Assembly (NCBI GenBank): GCA_947495685.1
Contig: CANLZY010000004.1
Span: 124,001-188,000, forward strand
DNA from: an uncultured Tropicimonas sp.
Lineage (GTDB): Bacteria > Pseudomonadota > Alphaproteobacteria > Rhodobacterales > Rhodobacteraceae
DNA length: 64,000 bases
Reading direction: 5' to 3'
The notes below the pieces were generated by a model, which was not told where the DNA came from, searched no databases, and was given only the letters and a program-made list of their open reading frames with translations. This document shows positions 46,872 to 55,673 of this stretch, piece by piece; positions within the stretch are counted from its first letter, which is position 1, and every line of letters starts with the position of its first letter. A program made the position numbers and the translations under genes.

Positions 46872-47258
46872 TCAGCCGTTCTTGCCGGGAACGCGGACGC
46901 TGTTGCCCGTCGCCATATCTGTGCCCATGTAGGCCTCTCCGGCGGCTTTCCACCCGGCAAACCCGCCCGCCATGTGCGCGACCGGACCAACACCGCCCGC
47001 CAGCGCAGCCCGCGCGGCCCGATCGGACCGAACACCTGACCCGCAATGAAAGACGAACCGCTTGCCCTCTTGCGACGGCAGACGCTCCGCCTCGAAGAAT
47101 GGCAGCGGCAACAAGAGGGCGCCGCGAATGTGCTCGAAGGCGTATTCCTGGATCGTGCGCACGTCGATCAATGCGATTTCACCGGCCCGAAAGGCCTTCG
47201 CAACTTCTTCGACGGTCCAGGTTTCCAGATCTCCGTCGGGGGTTTTTTCGATTTCCAT
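46872..47258 (-). CDS. Single-domain rhodanese-like sulfurtransferase
   Basis: A 128-residue cytosolic rhodanese domain protein that could move sulfane sulfur between thiols. The active-site loop is HCGSGVRS with Cys72, and the entry strand IALIDVRTIQEYAFEHIRGAL is typical. AAGGAG stands eight bases before the ATG at 47258. A perfect ten-base inverted repeat overlapping a TTGACC box lies about 45 bases upstream and may regulate it. It shares sulfur chemistry with sseA about 2 kb away, but the two are not co-transcribed. Confidence 0.9.
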   Translation of the reverse strand: MEIEKTPDGDLETWTVEEVAKAFRAGEIALIDVRTIQEYAFEHIRGALLLPLPFFEAERLPSQEGKRFVFHCGSGVRSDRAARAALAGGVGPVAHMAGGFAGWKAAGEAYMGTDMATGNSVRVPGKNG

Positions 47259-47302
47259 GACTGTCTCCTTGCTCGGCCGGATAGTGACACGATCATCGGA
47301 CA

Positions 47303-47324
47303 CTTGCGCCAAGGTTGGCGCAAG
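47303..47324 (-). promoter_or_regulatory. Perfect dyad overlapping a -35-like box upstream of the rhodanese gene
   Basis: CTTGCGCCAA (47303-47312) is followed after GG by its exact inverse TTGGCGCAAG (47315-47324). On the minus strand the dyad directly follows TTGACC (47329-47324), as in MerR-family promoters where the dyad lies in the spacer. A good -10 box at the required distance is not evident, so it could instead be a transcription terminator for the upstream aminotransferase gene. Confidence 0.4.
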
Positions 47325-47392
47325 GTCAAGAAAAGGCGTATTGAGATTACCTTTTTTGGCGAAGCCCTGTGTGGGCCCGCCACGCTCGCCGG

Positions 47393-48583
47393 TCAGCCCA
47401 GAACGGATGCGATCGCACGGGCGGCAGGGGCGACCGTATCCGGCGTCAGTCCGGCCAGATTGATGCGGCCATCGTCGATCATGTAGACCGCGTGATCCCG
47501 ACGCAGGGTCGCGACCTGGTCCGAGGTCGCGGGCAGCAGTGTGAACATACCGTTGTGCGCCTGCAGGAAGCTGAAGCGATCCGACCCGGATTCTGCGCGA
47601 AGGGCGTCGGACAGGGCGAGGCGCATCGCGACCACCCGTTCGCGCATGCCGTCCAGTTCGGCCTCCCAATCGGCGCGAAGGGATGCGTCGCCAAGGATCT
47701 CGGTCACCACGCGGGCGCCATGATCAGGCGGAAAGGCATAGGATTGACGGTTCAGCCAGGCGAGCGTGCCCTGCACTGCCGTGGCTGCACGGGCGGTGTC
47801 GCAGACCGTCAGAACCAGCCCGACCCTGTCCCGGTAGAGGCCGAAGTTCTTGGAGGCCGAGACTGTTATCAGAGCCTCCGGCACGGCAGAGACCAATCGC
47901 CTCAAGCCTGCGACGTCGGTTTCAACACCCTGTCCGAACCCCTGATAGGCAAGATCGACCATCGGGACCGCACCACGGGCATTGAGGATCGTCGCGATCG
48001 CGTCCCAGTCGTCCAGCGTCAGATCCGCGCCGGTGGGGTTGTGGCAACAGCCATGCAAAAGCACCACGTCCCCGGTCTCTGTCCGTGACAGGTCTTCCAG
48101 CAGTCCGGCGCGGTCGATGCCGCCCGTTTCAGGGCAGTAGTACCGATAGGGCCGCCATGGCATGGCCAGCGTGTCGAGGATGGCTTCGTGGTTCGGCCAA
48201 GTGGGCGCCGAGGTCCAGACGCGCGCCGCGGGGCGGGCCAGTTTCACCAGTTCAAACGCCTGCCGTACCGCGCCGGTCCCGCCCGGGGTCGCCAGCGCCG
48301 CAATGCGTTCGGCTGGCACGGCGGGGCCCAGTACAAGGTCGCGCACCGCGGTGTGGAACGTCGGGTCTCCGGCCAGCCCGACGTACCCCTTGGTGGTCTG
48401 GCCATCGATCAACCGCTGCTCGGCGGTCTTTACGGCCCGCAGGATCGGCGTTTTCCCGTCCGGCGTGCGATAGACGCCGACGCCAAGGTCGATCTTGTCG
48501 GGGCGTTCGTCCTCGCGAAAGGCCTGCATGACGCGCAGGATCTTGTCGGGTGTGGGCGCCTGGTGCGAGGCGAACAGGGGCAT
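47393..48583 (-). CDS. tyrB: Aromatic amino acid aminotransferase
   Basis: PLP-dependent class I aminotransferase (396 residues) of the TyrB/AspC type, catalysing reversible transamination of aromatic amino acids or aspartate with 2-oxoglutarate. Motifs include DLGVGVYRTPDGKTP, TPGGTGAVRQAFE, the CCHNPTGADL substrate/cofactor loop, and the PLP lysine in VSASKNFGLYRDRVG (about 245). The ATG is shared by one base with the stop of the upstream acetyltransferase gene (TGATG), so the sseA-acetyltransferase-tyrB order forms a coupled operon. Distinguishing TyrB from AspC by sequence alone is uncertain. Confidence 0.88.
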   Translation of the reverse strand: MPLFASHQAPTPDKILRVMQAFREDERPDKIDLGVGVYRTPDGKTPILRAVKTAEQRLIDGQTTKGYVGLAGDPTFHTAVRDLVLGPAVPAERIAALATPGGTGAVRQAFELVKLARPAARVWTSAPTWPNHEAILDTLAMPWRPYRYYCPETGGIDRAGLLEDLSRTETGDVVLLHGCCHNPTGADLTLDDWDAIATILNARGAVPMVDLAYQGFGQGVETDVAGLRRLVSAVPEALITVSASKNFGLYRDRVGLVLTVCDTARAATAVQGTLAWLNRQSYAFPPDHGARVVTEILGDASLRADWEAELDGMRERVVAMRLALSDALRAESGSDRFSFLQAHNGMFTLLPATSDQVATLRRDHAVYMIDDGRINLAGLTPDTVAPAARAIASVLG

Positions 48584-49149
48584 CAGGTCGGAACGCGGCT
48601 GTGGTCGATCGGGCGTTTCAGCACCCGCGTGTGATCGGATCTGCGCACCGGAGAAAACCCGCAGCGCTGATAGGTGCCGAGTGCCCGGGGGTGATCCAGC
48701 GAATTGGTGTTCACCGTCATCTTTTCCACGCCGGGAATGCTCCACCCCATGTGCACTGCGCTTTCCAGCAGGAACCGGCCAAGGCCACGCCCGATGGCCT
48801 GCGGAACCAGCCCGAAATAGGCGATGTCGCAGATGCCGGGCTTGCGGTGGTCGAGCATGAAGAAACCGTGCGGCCAACCGCTGCGCATCAGCGTGAAGAG
48901 CGACGTGTCAGGATGGTGCAGCCAACGGGTCAGGTCGTCCTCGGTGCGATCGTACATGTCCTCCCAGGCATAGTCCCGCCCGACGGCATCATAGAGCCCA
49001 AGGAAGAACCACGCCGGCGGGGAGTCGGCCTTCAGCAGCGAGGCAGGGGTGCCTGTCGGCTGCTGCGGCCAGGGGTAGGTCGGGCGCGCGGCCATCTCAA
49101 GCCAGGTGACAGTATAGGTGAGTTCGGTTCCGGCGGGGGTGAGGGTCAT
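48583..49149 (-). CDS. GNAT-family N-acetyltransferase
   Basis: A 188-residue GNAT protein. The acetyl-CoA loop is in YFGLVPQAIGRGLGRFLLESAVHMGW (Q-x-x-G-x-G), and the closing strand is ALGTYQRCGFSPVRR. The N-terminal region (LTYTVTWLEMAARP) is shared with a Rhodobacteraceae-type group of acetyltransferases. It is the middle gene of a three-gene coupled unit: it overlaps sseA by ATGA and the aminotransferase by one base. Substrate unknown. Confidence 0.87.
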   Translation of the reverse strand: MTLTPAGTELTYTVTWLEMAARPTYPWPQQPTGTPASLLKADSPPAWFFLGLYDAVGRDYAWEDMYDRTEDDLTRWLHHPDTSLFTLMRSGWPHGFFMLDHRKPGICDIAYFGLVPQAIGRGLGRFLLESAVHMGWSIPGVEKMTVNTNSLDHPRALGTYQRCGFSPVRRSDHTRVLKRPIDHSRVPT

Positions 49150-49997
49150 CCGGTTTCGACTTTCAGATCTGGGTAGCTGCCCCACTCGGTCCAGGAGCCG
49201 TCGTAGAGCGCGTTCTTGACGTGGCCGACGCGAGTCAGCGCCAGGGTGATGATGGCGGCCGTCACACCAGAGCCGCAGGAGGTGATGGCGGGACTGGACA
49301 GATCGACACCGGCGGCGTCGAACACCGCGCGCAGATCGTCCGCCGGCTTCATCGTTCCGTCGGCCTGCAGCAGCGTTTCGTAGTGGACGTTGATCGAACC
49401 GGGGATGCGGCCGGGTCGAACGCCGGGGCGGGGCTCCACGCCCTGACCGCTGAACCTGTCCGGGCTGCGCGCGTCGAGGATCTGCCAGTCGCGCAGCTTT
49501 GCCGCTTGCGCCACCTGCGTGACGTCCTTGACCATGTGCGCCTGCCGCCGGACGGTGATGTGGCGGTCGCGCACGGTCGGCGGGACGTCCTCGACCTCGC
49601 GGCCTTCGGCCACCCATTTGGGGAACCCACCGTCGAGCACCGCGATGTCCGAATGGCCCATCAGGCGAAACAGCCACCACACACGCGGTGCCGAAAACAG
49701 GCCCATCCCGTCGTAGACGACGATCTGATGTCCGTCGCCGACGCCCATCTTGCGCATCCGGCTGATGAATTTCTCGGGCGGCGGCACCATGTGAGGCAGA
49801 CCCGAGCGCAGGTCCGCAATCTCGTCGATGTCGAAAAAACGGGCGCCGGGGATGTGTCCGGCATCGTATTCCGCCTTGGGATTGCGGCCCATGTCGGGCA
49901 GGTACCACGAGGCGTCAAGGATCCGAAGGTCCGGGTTGCTCATGTGAGCTGCAAGCCAATCGGTGCTCACCAGCGTTCTTGGATCGCTGTTGTCCAT
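49146..49997 (-). CDS. sseA: 3-mercaptopyruvate sulfurtransferase
   Basis: Two-domain rhodanese that transfers sulfur from 3-mercaptopyruvate to thiol acceptors or cyanide. The 283-residue protein has an inactive N-terminal rhodanese domain (about 8-140) and a catalytic C-terminal domain (about 160-278) with the Cys in SCGSGVTA; the CGSGVT-type loop is diagnostic of mercaptopyruvate sulfurtransferases rather than thiosulfate ones (CRKGVT). The ATG follows a GGAGGG site. It is first in a coupled operon with an acetyltransferase and an aminotransferase; the latter could supply the mercaptopyruvate substrate by transaminating cysteine. Confidence 0.92.
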   Translation of the reverse strand: MDNSDPRTLVSTDWLAAHMSNPDLRILDASWYLPDMGRNPKAEYDAGHIPGARFFDIDEIADLRSGLPHMVPPPEKFISRMRKMGVGDGHQIVVYDGMGLFSAPRVWWLFRLMGHSDIAVLDGGFPKWVAEGREVEDVPPTVRDRHITVRRQAHMVKDVTQVAQAAKLRDWQILDARSPDRFSGQGVEPRPGVRPGRIPGSINVHYETLLQADGTMKPADDLRAVFDAAGVDLSSPAITSCGSGVTAAIITLALTRVGHVKNALYDGSWTEWGSYPDLKVETG

Positions 49998-50230
49998 CGT
50001 GCCCTCCCTCGGTGCGTGTCGTCTGGAATTGCTAGTGCCGGACGGCGTCTCGTGCAAGGCCAACTGCGGGGTGGCAGCAGGTTGATGGGCCGGAATGGGC
50101 GCAATTTGACCGCGTTCGACGGGCAAGGACACCCCGAGGTCAATGTTGCGCCACATCTTTGCCATAGCCATTGGCGAACCATTTACCGTAGGCACCCCGG
50201 CCCAACAGCGCGGGGCGAGACCTGTCGTAG

Positions 50231-50245
50231 CAGGACGAAGTCCTG
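50231..50245 (+). promoter_or_regulatory. Small hairpin before the leader ORF
   Basis: CAGGAC-GAA-GTCCTG is a six-base stem with a three-base loop, just upstream of the AGGAG ribosome-binding site (50249-50253) of a 42-codon ORF. It may tune translation of that ORF and the protease gene behind it. Confidence 0.35.
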
Positions 50246-50262
50246 TTCAGGAGAAACCAGAT

Positions 50263-50391
50263 ATGGCACGCTATGATCGTGCAGGATGGGCAAACGGGTG
50301 GTTGCGCACACCAGAAAAACGGGGTCTTTTCGGCTCCGGTCCGACCAGGAACCGCAGGGCACCCAAAGTTTCAGACACGGAGAGGCGATGA
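50263..50391 (+). CDS. Candidate 42-residue leader peptide or small protein
   Basis: A short frame with an AGGAG site nine bases before its ATG. It encodes 42 residues, starting MARYDRAGWANGWLR and strongly basic overall, with no signal or membrane segment. Its stop overlaps the start of the metzincin gene as ATGA, so translation of the two would be coupled. It is not a family I know. It could be a regulatory leader or an independent small protein; chance is not excluded, but the ribosome-binding site and the coupling are both good. Confidence 0.5.
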   Translation: MARYDRAGWANGWLRTPEKRGLFGSGPTRNRRAPKVSDTERR

Positions 50392-51488
50392 CCTATTTCA
50401 ATTCCAAGACATTCCACGCGCTCGCGGCGGGCGGCATGGCACTCGCAGCGGTCGGGGCGGACGGCACTCCGGTGAACGCGGCAAGTTACATCTTTGCCGG
50501 CGAGGCAAACGGTATCGACGTCGTGACCCACATGAAAGGGTATTCCGGTGTCGGCGGAAACGTCAACCTGACCGTCGGGATCGACCCGACCAGCGTCAAC
50601 GCAGCCGCCATGATGGTGTCCGTTGCCAATGCCGTGAACACCTGGAACGGGCTGGTGCCAACGGTCGGAAACGTCGTGCAGGATTTCGTGACCATCCCGT
50701 CGGGCTGGTTCGATTTCGAATCGACATTCCTGCACGAGTTGGGCCATTCGCTTGGCCTGTCGCATATCAACGCGGCAAGCGAATCCGGGCTGGCGGGCGC
50801 AAACCAGAATTACACCAAGGCGACGGACGGTGCGAACAACGTGCTCGACATCAACCCGGGTGCTGACGGTGTCATCGGGTCGGGCGACGATATCCGGGGC
50901 GATGACGTCAACCTGAACTACTTCCGCATTGCCGACAACGATCCCTTCGCGACCGGTCTGGGCGTGGTGGACAGCACCACCTACAGCCGGGATGTCAGCG
51001 ATCTACCCGGAAGCGATACCTTCTCGGCCAATGCGGATCGCGATGTTGGCACGCTGCTTGGGTATGCGAACACCGAAGCGGTCATGCAGCAGGGAACGTT
51101 CAACAACGAGATCCAGCGCATGCTGGGGGCCGACGATGTTGCCGGGATCCTGTATGCGCAATCGGGTTTGGACGAGCTTGCCGGGACGGCCGATGATTAC
51201 TCGATGACGATCGAATTCCTGGGCCAGACCGCCAGCGCAGACATCGTCATCGATTTCGACAATGCGCAAACCGGTTTCGCGGTGTCGCAATCAGGTGGTT
51301 CGTTCCTCTCCGCAGACCACGTCGTCGTCACCACGTCGAGCATCTATTTCAACGATAGCTTCAACTGGTACTTCAACGATGTGTCGAACGCGATCGCGGT
51401 GCCGTTGCCGGGCAGCCTCGTGCTGTTGGGGGCCGGTCTGGGTGGACTGGGCCTGTTCCGGCGTCGCAAGTCGGTCGCCCTCACCTGA
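50388..51488 (+). CDS. Secreted metzincin-type protease with VPLPA-like C-terminal sorting signal
   Basis: A 366-residue exported putative zinc protease. A signal-like N-terminus (about 8-32, Ala/Gly-rich) precedes a domain with the metzincin/matrixin zinc motif HELGHSLGLSH (His116, Glu117, His120, His126). The central region is rich in Asp, Asn and Gly, as in extracellular alphaproteobacterial proteins. The C-terminus has VPLPG at 338, a hydrophobic segment and an RRRK cluster, the three-part layout of VPLPA/PEP-CTERM sorting signals processed by exosortases. I infer it is exported, cleaved at the VPLP motif and released or anchored at the surface. No exosortase gene is in the window. GGAGAGG precedes the start. 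Confidence 0.8.
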   Translation: MTYFNSKTFHALAAGGMALAAVGADGTPVNAASYIFAGEANGIDVVTHMKGYSGVGGNVNLTVGIDPTSVNAAAMMVSVANAVNTWNGLVPTVGNVVQDFVTIPSGWFDFESTFLHELGHSLGLSHINAASESGLAGANQNYTKATDGANNVLDINPGADGVIGSGDDIRGDDVNLNYFRIADNDPFATGLGVVDSTTYSRDVSDLPGSDTFSANADRDVGTLLGYANTEAVMQQGTFNNEIQRMLGADDVAGILYAQSGLDELAGTADDYSMTIEFLGQTASADIVIDFDNAQTGFAVSQSGGSFLSADHVVVTTSSIYFNDSFNWYFNDVSNAIAVPLPGSLVLLGAGLGGLGLFRRRKSVALT

Positions 51489-51493
51489 GGGGT

Positions 51494-51967
51494 CTATTCA
51501 CCGTGGCGAAGCAGGCGGGCCTTCTGACGGTTCCAGTCCCGTTTCGCTTCGGTGGCCCGCTTGTCCTGGTTCTGCTTGCCCTTGGCGATGCCGATCTTGA
51601 TCTTGGCGATGCCCTTGTGGTTGAAATACAGCACGAGCGGCACGAGGGTCATGCCCTTGCGCTGGGTTTCGTTCCACAGGCGTGACATCTCTTTCTTCGA
51701 CACCAGAAGCTTGCGCCGACGGCGCTCTTCGTGGTCGAACATGGCGCGGTTGTAAGGGGCGATGTAGCTGTTCACCAGCCACAGCTCGCCCTGCTCCACG
51801 GCGGCATAGCTCTCGGCGATATTGGCCGAGGTCGTACGCAGGCTCTTCACCTCGGACCCGGTCAGCATGATTCCGCACTCGATGTCGTCCTCGATTGCAA
51901 AATCATAGCGGGCACGCCGGTTTTCGGCGATCACCTTGTAGTTTGGGTTGTCCTTGGGTTTTGCCAT
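51494..51967 (-). CDS. smpB: SsrA-binding protein SmpB
   Basis: RNA-binding partner of tmRNA, needed for rescue of stalled ribosomes by trans-translation. The 157-residue protein shows the family core: [40 protein letters not shown], and the basic tail [20 protein letters not shown]. The ATG at 51967 gives the normal N-terminus. dapA is encoded just upstream on the same strand with a strong hairpin between them. The tmRNA gene itself is not in the window. Confidence 0.95.
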   Translation of the reverse strand: MAKPKDNPNYKVIAENRRARYDFAIEDDIECGIMLTGSEVKSLRTTSANIAESYAAVEQGELWLVNSYIAPYNRAMFDHEERRRRKLLVSKKEMSRLWNETQRKGMTLVPLVLYFNHKGIAKIKIGIAKGKQNQDKRATEAKRDWNRQKARLLRHGE

Positions 51968-51982
51968 GGTTGCAGGATATAG

Positions 51983-52012
51983 GCGCTCTCTGGGCAAGTG
52001 CCAAGAGAGCGC
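51983..52012 (-). terminator. Strong hairpin between dapA and smpB
   Basis: GCGCTCTCT (51983-51991) pairs perfectly with AGAGAGCGC (52004-52012), and an inner GGCA/TGCC stem extends the structure. It lies between the dapA stop and the smpB start on the minus strand. There is no long T-run; it may be a terminator, an attenuator or a processing site. Confidence 0.6.
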
Positions 52013-52073
52013 GGTTCGTGTTGTGCAAACGCTTGCGACTTGTGGTGCCCGGCGCAGGTTGCTGTGGATCAGG

Positions 52074-52949
52074 TCAGTCGATCAGCCCGGCATGGACCAT
52101 CGCGTCGCGGATCGCCGCCTTTGTCGTGTCGGTCAGCCCGATCAGCGGAAGCCGGACATCCGGTTGGCATTTTCCCAGCAGCGAAAGGCCGTACTTGGCG
52201 CCCACCAGCCCGGGCTCCAGGAAGATCGCGGTGTGCAGCGGCATCAGGCGATCCTGATAGTCCAGCGCGCTGGCATAGTCGCCCGCCAGCATCGCCGCCT
52301 GGAAGTCCGCGCACAGCTTGGGGGCAACGTTCGCCGTGACGCTGATGCAGCCGACGCCACCGTGGGCGTTGAAGCCAAGCGCCGAGGCATCTTCGCCCGA
52401 CAGCTGGACAAAGTCCGCGCCACAGGTCTGGCGCTGGTACGACACGCGGGTGACGTCGCCGGTTGCATCCTTGACGCCGATGATCCGAGGCAGCGCGGCG
52501 AGCCGGCCCATGGTCTCGGGCGACATGTCCACCACGGACCGGCCAGGAATGTTGTAGATGATGATCGGCAGGTCGCAGCAGTCGTGCAGGGCGGTGAAAT
52601 GCGCGATCAGCCCCGCCTGGGTCGGCTTGTTGTAATAGGGGGTGACCACCAGCGCCGCGTCCGCGCCAACCTTGGCGGCGTGCCGGATCAGGTGGATGCC
52701 TTCTTTGGTGTTGTTGGAGCCCGCGCCGGCAATCACCGGGATACGCCCCGCGGCGGCCTTGACGACACGCTCGATGACCTCGCCATGTTCGGCATGGGTC
52801 AAGGTCGGGCTTTCGCCTGTGGTGCCGACCGGCACCAGGCCGTTGCTGCCCTGCTGGACGTGCCATTCAACGAGCGCATCCAGTGCCGCGGCATCCAGTT
52901 TGTCGTCCTTGAACGGCGTTACCATCGCGGGAAGTGAGCCTTTAAACAT
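52074..52949 (-). CDS. dapA: 4-hydroxy-tetrahydrodipicolinate synthase
   Basis: Condenses pyruvate with aspartate semialdehyde, the first committed step to lysine and meso-diaminopimelate. The 291-residue TIM-barrel enzyme has the conserved GTTGES (Thr43-Thr44), the Tyr132 and Arg137 region YNIPGRS, and the Schiff-base Lys160 in GVKDATGD. The ATG at 52949 follows GGAAAACG. dapB, the next enzyme of the path, begins about 10 kb downstream at the window edge. It is divergent from a Slt-type transglycosylase gene, another cell-wall gene. Confidence 0.95.
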   Translation of the reverse strand: MFKGSLPAMVTPFKDDKLDAAALDALVEWHVQQGSNGLVPVGTTGESPTLTHAEHGEVIERVVKAAAGRIPVIAGAGSNNTKEGIHLIRHAAKVGADAALVVTPYYNKPTQAGLIAHFTALHDCCDLPIIIYNIPGRSVVDMSPETMGRLAALPRIIGVKDATGDVTRVSYQRQTCGADFVQLSGEDASALGFNAHGGVGCISVTANVAPKLCADFQAAMLAGDYASALDYQDRLMPLHTAIFLEPGLVGAKYGLSLLGKCQPDVRLPLIGLTDTTKAAIRDAMVHAGLID

Positions 52950-53082
52950 CGTTTTCCTCCGTTTCCCGCGCTGCTTGCGCGTCGTCGCCCCGGAATATCC
53001 CCGAGTCGCTCCTGTCAGAACGCGGCGGACCCTATCCGCAGTCACCGCGCTTGCCAAGTTTGTGAGTTGCACTGAGTGAGCG

Positions 53083-55077
53083 GTGCACTACTCTCTGTCA
53101 GGAAATTTCCCGACAGTCACGGTGCCGGAAAGTCCCTTGCGATTCCTTTTTGTCATATTCCTGGTGCTTTGCCTGCCGCGCATGGGTCTTGCGGCGCCAA
53201 CGGTCGAGTCGGTGGCGCTGACCGAGGCTCTTGAGCAGATGCGCACCGGTAACTGGCGGGCCGCGGCACTGGCGGCCCGGCCGGCTGGCGACGTGGGCGT
53301 CGATGTCATCGAATGGCATCGCCTGCGTCAGGGCGGACAGGCTGATTTTGACGCCTATCGGGATTTCCTGTCGCGCCGGCCGGACTGGCCGGGCCTGGAT
53401 CTGTTGCGCACCCGCGGCGAAGGCTCCATCCCCACCGATGCCCCGCCCCAGGAGGTGCTCGACTATTTTGGCGGCGACCTTCCCGAAACCGGAACCGGTG
53501 TCGTGCGGCTGGTCGAAGCCCACCGCGCGCTCGGGCAGGACGGGGATGCGCAGGCGCTGGCGGTGATGGCCTGGCGCAGCCGCACCCTGTCGCCCGACAC
53601 CGAGGCAGCCCTGCTGGAGATGTATGCAACCACCCTGACCGAACATCATTTCGCCCGGCTGGACGATCTGGTGTGGCGTGGCCAGACAACAACGGCGCGC
53701 AAGAACATGCCGCGCGTGCCCGAAGGACAGCAGGCCCTGGCCGAAGCCCGGCTTGCGCTTGCCGCACAGGCGCCCGGGGTCGATGTGCGGATCGAGGCCG
53801 TGCCCGAGGCTCTGTCTGGCGACGCTGGACTGGCCTTCGAACGGTTCAATTGGCGTGCCCGCAAGGGGCGCTCCGAAGAGGCGATTGCCCTGTTGGCCGA
53901 ACGCTCGACGTCGCCGGAAACGCTTGGGCGTCCGGAAAAATGGGCAAACTGGCGCAGGATCTATGCCAGGAAGCTTCTACGGGACGGGCAGGTCGAGGAA
54001 GCCTATTCGCTCGCGAGCCGGCATTTCCTGGTGGAGGGGTCGCAATTTGCTGACCTTGAGTGGCTGTCCGGGTTTATCGCGTTACGGTTCTTGCAGGATC
54101 CGGAATTGGCGCTTCTGCATTTCGACCGGTTCGAGACGGCGGTTCAGACGCCGATCAGCCTAGGTCGGGCCGGATATTGGCGCGGTCGCGCGTTGGATGC
54201 AGCCGGGGATGCCCCAGGGGCTGCGCTGGCTTATGCGCGGGGTGCGAAGCACCAGACCAGTTTCTATGGCCTGCTGGCCGCCGAAGCGGGCGGGATGCCA
54301 ATGGATCCGACCCTCACCGGAACCGAGAGCTTTCCGGCGATTGAGGAGAGCCCGTTGCGCGACAACGCGGTCCTGATGGCCGGGTTGCTGTTGCTGGATG
54401 CCGGTGACCGGGCGCTGGCCGAACGGTTCCTGACCCACTTGGTGGAGACGCTCGATCGCGAACAGGCTGGAACCCTGGCGGCGCTGCTGCTGGAGCTGAA
54501 CGAGACCAACATCGCCCTGATGGTCGGCAAACGCGCGGCGCGAAACGGGGTTGTGCTGCCGGCGGCATATTTTCCCCTGAGCCCGCTGATGGAGCGCGAG
54601 TTGCCGGTTCCCAGGGAACTGGCGCTGGCGATTGCCCGCCGCGAGAGCGAATTTGATCCGGTTGTTGTCAGCCCGGCTGGTGCGCGCGGTCTCATGCAGC
54701 TCATGCCCGGCACGGCAAAGGATGTCGCTGCGGACCTGCAGATCCCCTATGACCGGGACGGGCTGACGACCGACGCCGCCTACAATGTGACGCTGGGGAC
54801 AACATATCTGGCAGGCTTGACCGAGGTCTTTGGTCCGGCGCCGGTGCTGGTATCCGTGGGGTACAATGCTGGCCCGGGTCGGTCGCTGGACTGGGTTGGC
54901 GACCGCGGTGACCCGCGGTCCGAGGCCGTGGATGTGATCGACTGGATCGAGCTGATCCCGTTTCGGGAGACCCGCAACTATGTGATGCGGGTGTCGGAAT
55001 CGGTGATCGTCTATCGCGCGCGCCTCGGCCTGCCGGTTGGATCGGTCTCCATGATGGAATTCCTCAAGAACGGGTAG
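53083..55077 (+). CDS. Soluble lytic transglycosylase (Slt family)
   Basis: A 664-residue periplasmic exo-lytic transglycosylase related to Slt70. A signal peptide ([19 protein letters not shown]) is followed by a long superhelical U/L domain of TPR-like repeats (about 45-480) and a C-terminal SLT catalytic domain (about 505-640) with the catalytic Glu in [26 protein letters not shown] and [11 protein letters not shown]. The reading frame begins at a GTG at 53083; another GTG at 53122 lies nearer the signal peptide, and the choice is uncertain. It is divergent from dapA. Confidence 0.92.
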   Translation: MHYSLSGNFPTVTVPESPLRFLFVIFLVLCLPRMGLAAPTVESVALTEALEQMRTGNWRAAALAARPAGDVGVDVIEWHRLRQGGQADFDAYRDFLSRRPDWPGLDLLRTRGEGSIPTDAPPQEVLDYFGGDLPETGTGVVRLVEAHRALGQDGDAQALAVMAWRSRTLSPDTEAALLEMYATTLTEHHFARLDDLVWRGQTTTARKNMPRVPEGQQALAEARLALAAQAPGVDVRIEAVPEALSGDAGLAFERFNWRARKGRSEEAIALLAERSTSPETLGRPEKWANWRRIYARKLLRDGQVEEAYSLASRHFLVEGSQFADLEWLSGFIALRFLQDPELALLHFDRFETAVQTPISLGRAGYWRGRALDAAGDAPGAALAYARGAKHQTSFYGLLAAEAGGMPMDPTLTGTESFPAIEESPLRDNAVLMAGLLLLDAGDRALAERFLTHLVETLDREQAGTLAALLLELNETNIALMVGKRAARNGVVLPAAYFPLSPLMERELPVPRELALAIARRESEFDPVVVSPAGARGLMQLMPGTAKDVAADLQIPYDRDGLTTDAAYNVTLGTTYLAGLTEVFGPAPVLVSVGYNAGPGRSLDWVGDRGDPRSEAVDVIDWIELIPFRETRNYVMRVSESVIVYRARLGLPVGSVSMMEFLKNG

Positions 55078-55145
55078 CGCGGGCAGGTCACGCTCCCCCC
55101 ATGCGCCCTTGACGGGGCTGCTCGCGTATGGCGTGCCGGTGGGTC

Positions 55146-55420
55146 TCAGAACCCGCCTCGAAACTCGATCAGCTTCTGCAATTCCTTGCGGTACATCTGG
55201 CCATGAGGCGAATGTGCGAGGCCTCGATTCATGCCTCGGCCGAGGCGATGGCTTTCTCCCAGTTTTTCCCCAACAGCAATTCCCCAACCTCAGCGTTTTT
55301 CCCCTGGTTGACGATCACGCTGGCGCTCGGCAGGGCATTTCGCTCGTCGAGGCGACGTGCCAGTGGGGCAAGGTCTAAACGGATAGTTTTCCACGGATCA
55401 CTATCCTGCCAATCGTGGAA
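55146..55420 (-). pseudogene. Remnant of an unidentified gene (stop and frameshift)
   Basis: On the minus strand one frame gives 63 protein-like codons from 55420 to a TGA at 55229-55231, with segments SDPWKTIRLDLAPLARR and GKNAEVGELLLGKNWEKAI. The same frame continues past the TGA (EASHIRLMA), then a one-base shift restores MYRKELQKLIEFRGGF to a TGA at 55146. Upstream the frame meets a TAG at 55421-55423. I read this as the C-terminal part of a decayed gene broken by two stops and a frameshift. The original family is not recognised. Confidence 0.5.
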
Positions 55421-55570
55421 CTAGATCTGTGCCGCCGGCGGAGGGCATCCCTTCGGGAACTGTGTCTACCGACAAGGCCGCCCAGTGCGTATGTCAGGAG
55501 GCATGAAGGGCGGTCTCAACACAGAGCATTTGTGAGCCCGTTGGATCCAGAGAAGGTGCGGAAACACACC

Positions 55571-55660
55571 CCTCGATAGCCGCGCGGCAGGCGCGGCCCG
55601 GCCCAACCGCGGGTCAAGCGCGTCAGCGCGAGACGCCGTGGGCGGGAGCCCCTCGGAGCC
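55571..55660 (+). repeat. Intergenic repeat, copy B (90 bp, plus orientation)
   Basis: Shares ordered exact words with the minus strand of 3651-3743 (GCGCGGCAGGC, GGCCCAACCG, AAGCGCGT, GCGCGAG, GCGGGAGCC). It begins beyond the 3' end of the EamA transporter gene, thirteen bases from its stop. The similarity to copy A is imperfect but runs end to end, so both derive from one element. Confidence 0.6.
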
Positions 55661-55673
55661 GGTCCGGACCGGA

